From WLJO01 sp046597895 (GTDB taxonomy: Bacteria > Actinomycetota > Acidimicrobiia > Acidimicrobiales > Ilumatobacteraceae): DNA of 27,966 bases. Position 1 is the stretch's first letter, and each line of letters opens with the position of its first letter. The stretch lies in NCBI GenBank assembly GCA_046597895.1, contig JBKJJS010000414.1:1-27966 (forward strand). Direction: 5' to 3'. The notes under the pieces were generated by a model. That model did not search any database. It had not been told where the DNA came from and saw only the letters and a list, made by a program, of their open reading frames with translations. Shown in pieces: positions 1 through 6,714 of this stretch. The translations under genes were made by a program, and so were the position numbers.

Positions 1-867
1 TAGCAGCCAGACGTTGGCGCCATCAGCAAGGAGGACAACGGCGATGATCTGACCCGGCTCGGCGCGGTCGAGCACGGCGCACAGGTTCACGGCCCACTGG
101 GCGATACCGGGGTTGCCGATCGTGTGGGACAGATCGTCGGCGACGGAGTCCGGCCGTACTCCGATCGTCCTCGGCACTGCTTTGACCGCGCGCTGGTGCA
201 GACCGCTGATGACGACGTGGTCGAGTTGCTCCAGTGCCAGTCCGGCCCCCTGGAGGACACGTTCGACCGCCCGCTGGACGAGCGGGAGATAGGCGTGTTC
301 GCCGAAGCGCTCCTCCCACTGCTTCGACGTGTCGTCGCCCGGCGAGCGCCACCGATCGAGGAACTCCGCAGTTGCTACCCCACCGCCGATGACCTCCGCG
401 ATGACGTTGTCGTCCCCGAAACACAGCGCCGCCGCCGCGTCGCCGCCGTTCGCTTCATCGCCACCACCCGGGAGGCCGCTACGGATGTCCGAGACGATCC
501 CGATCTGCGCGCCGCCGCCGCCGGCGCCCATCATCGTGGCGACGGACGAACGTACCGAGCCCATCGAGTCGTACGCCCCCGCCCACTCGGGCAACGCGAG
601 CGCGGCATGGATGGCATTGGCGTTCGTCTTGTCCAGGTAGGCCGGGGCTGTCGTACCGAACCACAGCGACCCCGGCTCGTATCCCTCGGGTGCTGCCGCC
701 AGCGCAAGGCGCCCGGCTTCCACCGCCATCGATGTCGTGTCCTCGTCGTAGCTGGCGACGCTGCGCGAGCCGCGCCCGCCTCCGCTGCTTCCCAGCGCCT
801 CGGCGATGACGCGGCGCGAAAGCCGCCAGTAGGGCAGGTAGGCGCCATAGCTCACGATCCCGGACAT
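1..867 (-). CDS. HMG-CoA synthase / thiolase-fold protein (3' end beyond window)
   Basis: The reading frame is open from an ATG at 867 to the window edge, giving 289 residues with no stop, so the C-terminus lies outside. A strong GGAGG Shine-Dalgarno sits just upstream. The N-terminus (MSGIVSYGAYLPYWRL) and the motifs DLSHTIGNPGIAQW and DHVVISGLHQR near residues 220-265 resemble the hydroxymethylglutaryl-CoA synthase / KAS III-like proteins of actinobacteria. These often carry, or sit beside, a DUF35 zinc-ribbon/OB-fold acyl-CoA-binding domain. In the segment AYDSMGSVRSSV, where KAS III enzymes have the nucleophilic cysteine of an ACSG-type motif, no cysteine is present, so classical condensing activity is doubtful. 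It is probably an acyl-CoA-binding or thiolase-partner protein. The fold assignment is fairly secure; the reaction is unknown. It is the last gene seen in a minus-strand run that starts with the SDR gene. Confidence 0.72.
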   Translation of the reverse strand, partial: MSGIVSYGAYLPYWRLSRRVIAEALGSSGGGRGSRSVASYDEDTTSMAVEAGRLALAAAPEGYEPGSLWFGTTAPAYLDKTNANAIHAALALPEWAGAYDSMGSVRSSVATMMGAGGGGAQIGIVSDIRSGLPGGGDEANGGDAAAALCFGDDNVIAEVIGGGVATAEFLDRWRSPGDDTSKQWEERFGEHAYLPLVQRAVERVLQGAGLALEQLDHVVISGLHQRAVKAVPRTIGVRPDSVADDLSHTIGNPGIAQWAVNLCAVLDRAEPGQIIAVVLLADGANVWLL

Positions 868-898
868 GTGTAGCCCCTCCTGGAGGATTGGTGGGCGG

Positions 899-1486
899 TC
901 AGACCTTCTTCGACTTCGATACCTTTTCGGTGCCGATGACCGCCACGACGTAGTAGGTGTGCTCGTTGCCGTCGCAGGGGTAGTTCAACTCGAAGGTGCC
1001 CTGCGTAGGCAAACCGGTGGTGTAGGGGCCATCGACATTCTCGACTGCGACATACACGTCATCAGGGATGACGCCCGTCAGCTTCCACGAGATCTGCACG
1101 GTCGGGGCCGGGACCGGAGTGCTCACGTCTGGAGCGGCGCAGGCGCCGGCGAGGGTCACACTGAACTGCGAGAAGCTCACGAGGGCCACCGTGGTCGTGG
1201 GCTGGGACTTCGGGGGCTTCGTCGGCACCGAGGCGGGCACCGAGGTCGGCCGGGTCGTCGTCGGAGCGGCCGGCGACGCTGCGGTGGTCGCCGCGACCAC
1301 CAACGCGCCCGTGGTAGGCGCCGTCGTCGCGGTCGGGAACGCGGTCGGGAACGCGGTCGACACGCTGGCGCCGGGCCCCGTCGTACTGGACCCGATCGTG
1401 GTGCCGTCCACCGACGACCCGTCGCCCCCGCCGCACGCAGACAGGATCACCAGACCGGCGCACCACACCGCCACGACTCGCTTCAT
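899..1486 (-). CDS. Small secreted lipoprotein with Thr/Ala/Pro-rich linker
   Basis: This 195-residue protein starts with a lysine/arginine pair and a hydrophobic stretch ending in the lipobox LSAC (lipidated Cys18), so it should be a membrane-anchored extracytoplasmic lipoprotein. Residues about 20-95 are low-complexity Gly/Ser/Thr/Ala/Pro, a flexible wall-spanning linker. The C-terminal 90 residues form a compact region with two cysteines (contexts AGACAAPD and NYPCDGNE) that could form a disulfide in an Ig- or fibronectin-like beta domain. That fold is a guess from the alternating hydrophobic pattern. The gene lies 3 nt after the NfuA-like stop and 31 nt before the thiolase-like start, so it is probably co-transcribed with both. 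I do not recognise a family or function. Confidence 0.75.
   Translation of the reverse strand: MKRVVAVWCAGLVILSACGGGDGSSVDGTTIGSSTTGPGASVSTAFPTAFPTATTAPTTGALVVAATTAASPAAPTTTRPTSVPASVPTKPPKSQPTTTVALVSFSQFSVTLAGACAAPDVSTPVPAPTVQISWKLTGVIPDDVYVAVENVDGPYTTGLPTQGTFELNYPCDGNEHTYYVVAVIGTEKVSKSKKV
1331..1354 (-). repeat. 12-bp tandem duplication in lipoprotein linker
   Basis: Two exact adjacent copies of a 12-bp unit (GGTCGGGAACGC on the plus strand) are followed by a diverged third. They encode Ala-Phe-Pro-Thr repeats in the linker of the lipoprotein, and look like replication-slippage growth of a spacer. Confidence 0.7.
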
Positions 1487-1489
1487 CGG

Positions 1490-2188
1490 TCAGGAATAGT
1501 AGGGGGTCTCGCCCGTGGAGTGGTCAGTGACATCGACGACCTTGATGATCGCGTCGATCTGGTCGACGAGCATCGTCTGCACACCATCCATCATCGTCGT
1601 GCGACTCATGGAGCAGCCGTGGCAGCCGCCGCCCATGCGGAGGTGGGCGGCTCCCAAGCCGTCGTGACCGGCGTAGGTGACGAAGCCCCCATGGGCAGCC
1701 AGCGCCGGATTGACTTCCGACGTCAGCAACGCCTCGATCTCGGCCGAGAGCGCGTCGTTGTTCACGAGCCCTTCGATGCGCTTGGCGACCGGCTTGTTCG
1801 GATTGCGGATGATGAGCCCCGTCGATGCCGCGTAGTCGAGGGTGGCACCCTGCAGCTTGTCAACATCGGACGCGGGGATGATGACCTTCAAGCCGTCGTG
1901 CGTACGTACCTCGTCCGTGAACGCCGCCTTCGTGTACTCGTCGAACGACAGGTCGTAACGGAACGAGTCACCGCTCTCGCCCTCGATCTCGAGCCGGAGG
2001 CCAAGCCGGTCGGCGTCGCCTTCCTCGGCACGCAGTTCGATCAGCTTGGCATGCGCTTCCGCGGTGATCTCGATGATCGGCGCCGACGTTGATGTTGATG
2101 CGGCTGTCGAAGCTGCACTCGCGAACGGTGACACCGGGGCGAGGGGCGAGACCTGCGGGGGCGTGGTCGAGGGGGCGTTCGGGCTCAC
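1490..2188 (-). CDS. nfuA: NfuA-like Fe-S carrier (A-type domain + NifU C-terminal domain)
   Basis: Residues about 38-125 form a degenerate A-type (HesB/IscA-like) domain without its usual cysteines. Residues about 140-225 form a NifU C-terminal domain carrying AAHGGFVTYAG and the GGGCHGC motif, with the CxxC cysteines at about 189 and 192. That is the E. coli NfuA architecture: a dimer bridges a 4Fe-4S cluster at the CxxC and passes it to client enzymes. The role is known for the family and inferred here. The frame is open to 2461 but that part overlaps the upstream SDR gene and looks non-coding. I chose GTG at 2188 because a TAGCCT box ends 7 nt before it, which suits a leaderless transcript; GTG at 2134 is the alternative. 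Residues 1-36 are low complexity. The gene is 70 nt downstream of the SDR gene. Confidence 0.88.
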   Translation of the reverse strand: MSPNAPSTTPPQVSPLAPVSPFASAASTAASTSTSAPIIEITAEAHAKLIELRAEEGDADRLGLRLEIEGESGDSFRYDLSFDEYTKAAFTDEVRTHDGLKVIIPASDVDKLQGATLDYAASTGLIIRNPNKPVAKRIEGLVNNDALSAEIEALLTSEVNPALAAHGGFVTYAGHDGLGAAHLRMGGGCHGCSMSRTTMMDGVQTMLVDQIDAIIKVVDVTDHSTGETPYYS

Positions 2189-2258
2189 GAACGCGAGGCT
2201 ACCGAGCCCTGGCACCGAACGGCCGACCAGCCCGTTCGATTCGTTCTGGCATCGAACG

Positions 2259-3044
2259 TCAGCGGAGCACGGTGACTGGCCCACCGGCATCGCACTCGAT
2301 GCGCTGCCCGGTGACGTAGGACGCGCCCTCGCTGCACAGCCACAGGACGACGTTGGCCACGTCGAGTGGTTGGCAGACCCGGCCGAACGGCATGGCGGCG
2401 TCCAACGAGCGAAGATCCTCGATGTCACGCCGGCCGGTGATTGCCCTCGCGAGCCGTACACCCATGTCCGTCTCCACGAGCCCCGGCGCCACCACGTTGA
2501 CGTGAATGCCGTATGGCCGTTCTTCCTTGGCCAGGGTGAACGCCAGCGCCTCCATGGCCGCCTTGCCCATGTTGTACGGAGCCCCGTTCGGGCCCCAGTG
2601 GGTGGTGGCTACGGAGGACACCATCACGATGTCACCCCTTGGCCGGGTACGCATTGAGGGCAGGACGAGCCGACTCAGGTGGTGCGGCCCGATGGCGTGG
2701 GTGCCGATGAGGCGTGCAACCTCGGTCGGGTCGGTCTCGGATACCGGCAGGCCACGGGAGGCGATACCGGCATTGCACACGAGGATGTCCACGAACCCGA
2801 AGTCGGCGATGACCCCCGAGACCATGGCCGCATCCTGATCCGGGTCGTCGATCGATGCCGCGTACGCCTTCGCGACCCCGCCCGCCGCCTCGATCGCGGC
2901 CACGGTCGCCCGGGCCTCATCGGCACCTTTTCGGTAGTTGACGGCGATGGCCGCCCCTTCGGCGGCCAGTAACTCGGAGATCCCCTGCCCGATGCCGCGG
3001 CCTCCCCCGGTCACCAACGCCACCCTGCCATCCAACTGTCCCAT
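2259..3044 (-). CDS. Short-chain dehydrogenase/reductase, FabG-like
   Basis: This 261-residue classical SDR has the cofactor motif TGGGRGIG at 12-19, NAG at 91-93, the catalytic serine at 143-144, and YNMGK giving Tyr157 and Lys161. The PG turn at 187-188 and a C-terminal YVTGQRIECDAGG typical of FabG-like enzymes complete the family pattern. It should catalyse NAD(P)-dependent oxidation or reduction of a carbonyl/alcohol substrate in the cytoplasm; the substrate cannot be read from sequence. The ATG at 3044 is preceded by GGAGGG at a spacing of 8 nt. A weak -10 candidate (TAGGTT, minus strand, 3079-3074) lies upstream, in the 42-nt gap shared with the divergent CDF gene. FabG of fatty-acid synthesis is possible but not supported by the neighbours. 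Confidence 0.9.
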   Translation of the reverse strand: MGQLDGRVALVTGGGRGIGQGISELLAAEGAAIAVNYRKGADEARATVAAIEAAGGVAKAYAASIDDPDQDAAMVSGVIADFGFVDILVCNAGIASRGLPVSETDPTEVARLIGTHAIGPHHLSRLVLPSMRTRPRGDIVMVSSVATTHWGPNGAPYNMGKAAMEALAFTLAKEERPYGIHVNVVAPGLVETDMGVRLARAITGRRDIEDLRSLDAAMPFGRVCQPLDVANVVLWLCSEGASYVTGQRIECDAGGPVTVLR

Positions 3045-3086
3045 GCGCTCGTCCCTCCAGGTCGTCCTGTGCCAACCTAACCAGCG

Positions 3087-4007
3087 ATGCAGGACGGCTC
3101 GAAGAAGGCGATCATCGCAGCGTTTCTCGCCAACCTCGGGATCGCCATCGCCAAACTCGTCGGGTTCGCGCTCACCCGGTCCGCCGGCCTCCTCGCCGAG
3201 GCCGCCCATTCGCTGGCCGACACGGGCAACCAGGCCCTGCTCATGTTCGGCTCCAAGCGGGCCAGTCGCCAGCCGGATCGCCGTAGCCCGTTCGGGTACG
3301 GCAGGGAGCGGTACTTCTGGGCGTTCGTCGTCGCCATCGTTCTGTTCAGCATGGGTGGCCTGTTCGCGCTCTACGAGGGGATCCAGAAGGTCACGCACCC
3401 GCACGAGACGAAGAACCTCGGCATTGCGATCGGCATTCTCGTCTTCGCCATCCTGCTCGAGACCTACTCGTTGCGGACCGCCGTCAAGGAAGCGAACCAC
3501 GTCCGCCCGAAGGGCATGTCGTGGTGGCAGTTCATCCGTCGGTCACGGTCCCCTGAGCTTCCGGTCGTGCTCCTCGAGGACGTCGGTGCCGAGATCGGCC
3601 TCTTCATCGCCCTCGGCGGTGTCCTCGTCGCCAAAGCAACGGGAGATCCCCGCTGGGACGCCGTCGGTTCGATCGCCATCGGCGTGCTGCTCATCGTGAT
3701 CGCGATCGTGCTCGCCGTCGAAACAAAGGGCCTCTTGATGGGCGAGACGGCCTCTGAGGAGTCGGAGGCCGCCATCTCAGCCGCCGTGACCGACCATCCG
3801 CTCGTCCACCGCCTCATCAACCTGAAGACCCAGCACATCGGACCGGACGAACTGCTCGTCGGCGTGAAGGTCGAGTTCGACGGAACACTGACAGTGCCGC
3901 AGTTGGCCGAGGCGATCAACGCCGTCGAGGCCGAGATCCGGGCCGCCGAGCCGACAGCCAAGATGATCTACGTCGAACCGGACATCCACCGCGAGCCAGC
4001 CGTGTGA
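3087..4007 (+). CDS. Cation diffusion facilitator (CDF) metal transporter
   Basis: A 306-residue membrane protein with about six transmembrane segments and a C-terminal cytoplasmic domain (about residues 222-306), the standard CDF layout. TM2 carries HSLAD, giving the metal-site His41 and Asp45. The TM5 counterpart reads LLEDVGAEIG (Glu164/Asp165) instead of a second HxxxD, a variant seen in the SLC30A9/ZNT9-like branch. CDF proteins exchange divalent cations such as Zn, Fe, Mn or Co against protons; the metal is not determinable here. The sequence HPHETKN (104-110) in a loop could be a local metal-contact site. The last four bases overlap the GTG start of the EamA gene, so the two are translationally coupled. 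Confidence 0.92.
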   Translation: MQDGSKKAIIAAFLANLGIAIAKLVGFALTRSAGLLAEAAHSLADTGNQALLMFGSKRASRQPDRRSPFGYGRERYFWAFVVAIVLFSMGGLFALYEGIQKVTHPHETKNLGIAIGILVFAILLETYSLRTAVKEANHVRPKGMSWWQFIRRSRSPELPVVLLEDVGAEIGLFIALGGVLVAKATGDPRWDAVGSIAIGVLLIVIAIVLAVETKGLLMGETASEESEAAISAAVTDHPLVHRLINLKTQHIGPDELLVGVKVEFDGTLTVPQLAEAINAVEAEIRAAEPTAKMIYVEPDIHREPAV

Positions 4008-4930
4008 GGGCGAGCCACCGATTCGACACCGGGTGGACCGCACTCATCGCGGCGGTCCTCGTCCTGTCCCTCGGCTCGACCGTCGCCAAGAAGGTCGGCG
4101 CGCCCGGTGTCACCGTGGCGTGCGTGCGCTCGTTCCTCGCGTGCGCGATTTGGCAGGGCATCCTCGCCGTGCGCGGCCGACACCTGACACGGGCGGGCCT
4201 TCGCCTCTCGCTCGGGCCCGGTGTGCTGTTCGGGATCAACATCGCCTTCTTCTTTTCGGCCATTCAGCACACCCGCATTGCCAACGTCGAGTTCATGGGA
4301 TCTCTCGCCCCGCTCGTGATCGTCCCACTCGGCGCCTACTTCTTCCACGAGCACATCCCCTGGAAGGCGCTGGCGTGGGGCATCCCGGCCATCGGCGGTG
4401 TGGCGATGGTGGCATTTCTCGCTGAGCGCACGCCCGGGGAATCGAACACGCTCGGCCTGCTGTTAGCGGTCGGGTCGATCTTCACGTGGTCGGCGTACCT
4501 GCTGGTCATCAAGGGCCTGCGAGCACGGATCGACATTCCCGAGTTCATGGCCGGCATCGGCCTTGGCGCCGGGCTCGTGCTGCTGCCGTTCTCGATCAGT
4601 AAGGGCTTCATCAGTGAGATCCCCGCGAGGGGATGGCCCTGGCTGTTGTTGCTCACCCTCATGAATGGCGTCATCGCCCACACCCTCCTCCTCGTGGCTC
4701 AGCGGTCGGTTCCCGTCGGGACGATCTCCACTCTCCAGGTGTCGCAGCCGGCGTTGGCCGCCGGCGCGGCATGGCTGCTGCTCGGTGAGAGCGTCACATC
4801 GGGGCAGGTCGTGGGCATGGTCATCGTGCTCGTGTCGCTCGCGGCCTACACGGTGACCGTCCAGCGCAGTATGATGAGACTCACATCACTAGCAACAACC
4901 GACGGGGAGCTCGAGGGAACGCCGGGCTGA
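4004..4930 (+). CDS. EamA/DMT-family transporter
   Basis: A 308-residue hydrophobic protein with about ten transmembrane helices in two EamA repeats, matching drug/metabolite transporter proteins. The second repeat includes LLLGESVTSGQVVGMVIVLVSL, typical of the family end (LGE...Q..G..lI). Substrate is unknown. Translation starts at GTG 4004 inside the end of the CDF gene (GTGA overlap). The gene is unusual at its 3' end: the last nine or so codons and the TGA stop form the 5' part of a TPP riboswitch, and a promoter-like TATGAT lies inside it at 4870-4875. The protein tail after the last helix (from about residue 292) looks unstructured, which may be what allows the RNA constraint. A thiamine-related role is possible from position but not shown. 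Confidence 0.9.
   Translation: MRASHRFDTGWTALIAAVLVLSLGSTVAKKVGAPGVTVACVRSFLACAIWQGILAVRGRHLTRAGLRLSLGPGVLFGINIAFFFSAIQHTRIANVEFMGSLAPLVIVPLGAYFFHEHIPWKALAWGIPAIGGVAMVAFLAERTPGESNTLGLLLAVGSIFTWSAYLLVIKGLRARIDIPEFMAGIGLGAGLVLLPFSISKGFISEIPARGWPWLLLLTLMNGVIAHTLLLVAQRSVPVGTISTLQVSQPALAAGAAWLLLGESVTSGQVVGMVIVLVSLAAYTVTVQRSMMRLTSLATTDGELEGTPG
4847..4875 (+). promoter_or_regulatory. Candidate internal promoter for the thiamine operon
   Basis: A near-consensus -10 box TATGAT lies at 4870-4875 with a weak -35 candidate TACACG at 4847-4852 (17-bp spacer). Transcription would begin near 4882, about 20 nt before the aptamer, inside the EamA coding sequence. It would let the riboswitch operon be made independently of the CDF-EamA transcript. 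This is inference from spacing and the good -10 box. Confidence 0.4.
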
Positions 4931-4993
4931 GAGGGTGGCCGCCACCACCGACCCGAGAACCTGATCTGGGTAATGCCAGCGGAGGGAACCGTG
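4899..4993 (+). promoter_or_regulatory. TPP riboswitch (THI box)
   Basis: The conserved elements appear in order: GGGGAGC at 4904-4910, CTGAGA at 4927-4932, a variable GGTGG/CCACC hairpin at 4934-4946, GACCCGAGAACCTGATCTGGGTAATGCC spanning 4950-4977, and CAGCGGAGGGA ending at 4987. This is a textbook thiamine-pyrophosphate aptamer. The 5' part overlaps the EamA coding end. The conserved 3' GGAGGGA doubles as the Shine-Dalgarno of the thiN-like gene, whose GTG begins at 4991, and ACGG at 4902-4905 can pair with CCGT at 4989-4992. No separate terminator or anti-terminator fits between aptamer and start, so TPP binding probably blocks ribosome access directly. Confidence 0.95.
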
Positions 4994-5650
4994 CGATCGG
5001 CCGTCGTCTTCATCGGAGGAGACCCACCCCACCCAGGCATCGTGGCGCGCCTGCCAGCGGACGCTTGGGTCGTCGCCGCCGACTCCGGACTCGACCACGC
5101 GCTGGCCCTCGGAATCTCGGTGGATCTCCTCGTCGGCGACCTCGACTCGGTTTCGGAGCAAGGGTTGGCGGCCGCCGAGGCCGCTGGTATCGCCGTGCAG
5201 CGGCACCCCCCGGACAAGGACGCAACGGACACCGAACTCGCCATCGATGCGGCCGTCGCCTTCGGTTGCGAGCGGCTCACCGTGGTCAGCGGAATCGGGG
5301 ACCGACTCGACCACTCACTGGGCGCGTTGCTGGCTGTCGCTCGCCCGTCGCTTGATGGCATTGATGTCGAGGCGTGGTGGGGTGAAGCGCACGTCGCGCC
5401 GATGCATGGCCCCACCAGCCGGACGTTCGCAGGGGCGCCCGGTGATGTCGTGTCGCTGCTCCCCGTCCACGGCGCCGCCACCGGAATCACCACCGGCGGA
5501 CTGCGGTTTCCCCTCCACGCCGAGACGCTGGAGGCCGGATCCAGCCGGGGCGTGAGCAATGAGTTCACCGAGACCACCGCACGCATCGATCTCGGCGGCG
5601 GCTGCCTGCTCGTCGTCGTGCCCCATGCCCTGAGACGAGGAACCCCATGA
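4991..5650 (+). CDS. thiN: Thiamine pyrophosphokinase (thiamine diphosphokinase)
   Basis: This 219-residue protein has the TPK signature motifs in order: ADSG (30-33), GDLDS (49-53), KDATDTELA (76-84), GDRLDHSLG (103-111) and, near the C-terminus, RGVSNEF. The enzyme transfers pyrophosphate from ATP to thiamine, giving TPP and AMP in the cytoplasm; acidic residues in the first three motifs bind Mg and ATP. I chose GTG 4991, five bases after the GGAGG at 4981-4985. The upstream ATG at 4973 lies in the conserved aptamer core and would add residues absent from the family. The gene is first in a thiamine salvage operon: it converts the vitamin brought in by the following ABC transporter, and its product TPP closes the riboswitch. 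The stop overlaps the next ATG (ATGA). Confidence 0.93.
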   Translation: MRSAVVFIGGDPPHPGIVARLPADAWVVAADSGLDHALALGISVDLLVGDLDSVSEQGLAAAEAAGIAVQRHPPDKDATDTELAIDAAVAFGCERLTVVSGIGDRLDHSLGALLAVARPSLDGIDVEAWWGEAHVAPMHGPTSRTFAGAPGDVVSLLPVHGAATGITTGGLRFPLHAETLEAGSSRGVSNEFTETTARIDLGGGCLLVVVPHALRRGTP

Positions 5651-6714
5651 ACGTTATAAGACCAACGACGACCGCGCTCGCGCTCGCACTCGCGCTCGCG
5701 ACCGCGGCGTGCGCCGACGACGCTGCCACCCGTCCCACCACTCCGGTCACGCTGACGTTACTCGCCTACGATGCGTTCGTGGCGCCCGAGTCCCTCGCGG
5801 CGTTCACGGCCGAGACCGGGATCTCGGTCTCGATCGCCAAGGGCGGCGATGCCGGGACACTTGTCAACAAGGCGATCCTCACGAAGGGCAACCCGGAGGG
5901 CGACGTGCTGTGGGGTCTGGACAACACACTGCTGTCGAGGGCGCTCAGCGAGACAGGACTCTTCCTGGCATACGAGTCGCCCGCCCTCGTCGACCTCGAG
6001 CCGTCAGCGACCGCGCTCGTGCCCGGGCACGAAGTGACACCGGTGGACACCGGCGACGTGTGTCTGAACTACGACAAGGCCTGGTTCGCTGAACACTCCG
6101 TCGCTCCCCCGACATCGTTCGCCGACCTGACGGACCAGAGGTACCGGGACCTGTTGGTCGTCCAGAACCCGGCCACGTCCTCGCCCGGGTTGGCGTTCCT
6201 CCTCGCCACGGTGGCGGCATACGGCCCACCACACTTCATCGGGTACTGGAGGGATCTCCGGGAGAACGGCGTCCTGGTGGTCGACGATTGGGACACCGCG
6301 TACTACACCGAGTTCACGGCGGGCGGCGGCGGCGGCGATCGGCCGATCGTGGTCAGCTACGCCTCGAGTCCTCCCGCCACCATCGTGTTTGCCGAAGACC
6401 CGAAGCCGACGGAGCCGACCACGGCGAGCGTCGACGCCACCTGCTTCCGCCAGGTCGAGTTCGCCGGCATCCTGGATGGGACGGACCACGAGAACGAGGC
6501 CAGGGCGCTCGTGGACTTCCTCGTGTCAGAGCGGTTCCAGTCCGAACTTCCGCTCACGAACTTCGTCTACCCCGTGCGTCTCGGTGTCGACCTGCCGCCG
6601 GTCTTCGAGCAATTCGCCACGCAGGTCACCTCACCGCTCACCGTGACGCCGGACGACATCGATGCCAACCGCTCGACGTGGATCGACGAATGGACCTCGG
6701 CCGTCCTCCGTTAG
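5647..6714 (+). CDS. thiB: Thiamine ABC transporter substrate-binding lipoprotein
   Basis: A 355-residue protein with a signal peptide ending in the lipobox TAAC (Cys22), then a periplasmic-binding-protein fold of the TbpA/ThiB family. Family-like segments include LTLLAYDAFVAPESL near the mature start, KGNPEGDVLWGLDNTLLSRAL (in part), VVQNPATSSPGLAFLL, and an aromatic YYTEFTAGG followed by VSYASSPPA. It would capture thiamine, or its phosphates, outside the membrane and deliver it to the permease. A run of glycines (GGGGG, from GGC repeats near 6322-6336) is longer than usual. The signal-peptide DNA is a GCGCTC-type repeat encoding Ala-Leu. It overlaps thiN by 4 nt and the permease start lies 25 nt inside its end, so the operon is tightly coupled. 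Confidence 0.9.
   Translation: MNVIRPTTTALALALALATAACADDAATRPTTPVTLTLLAYDAFVAPESLAAFTAETGISVSIAKGGDAGTLVNKAILTKGNPEGDVLWGLDNTLLSRALSETGLFLAYESPALVDLEPSATALVPGHEVTPVDTGDVCLNYDKAWFAEHSVAPPTSFADLTDQRYRDLLVVQNPATSSPGLAFLLATVAAYGPPHFIGYWRDLRENGVLVVDDWDTAYYTEFTAGGGGGDRPIVVSYASSPPATIVFAEDPKPTEPTTASVDATCFRQVEFAGILDGTDHENEARALVDFLVSERFQSELPLTNFVYPVRLGVDLPPVFEQFATQVTSPLTVTPDDIDANRSTWIDEWTSAVLR

Noticed and set aside
124..873. Long plus-strand frame of 249 codons over the left edge
   Set aside because: It is Arg-rich shadow sequence; the minus strand of the same region has a good ribosome site and recognisable thiolase-fold motifs.
866..2092. Plus-strand frame of 408 codons opposite the lipoprotein and NfuA genes
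   Set aside because: Its translation is Arg/Gly/His-rich without domains, while the opposite strand encodes a lipobox and a CxxC NifU domain.
4973..4990. ATG 4973 as the thiN start
   Set aside because: This ATG is part of the conserved TPP aptamer core and the added residues are not seen in the family; GTG 4991 has the Shine-Dalgarno.
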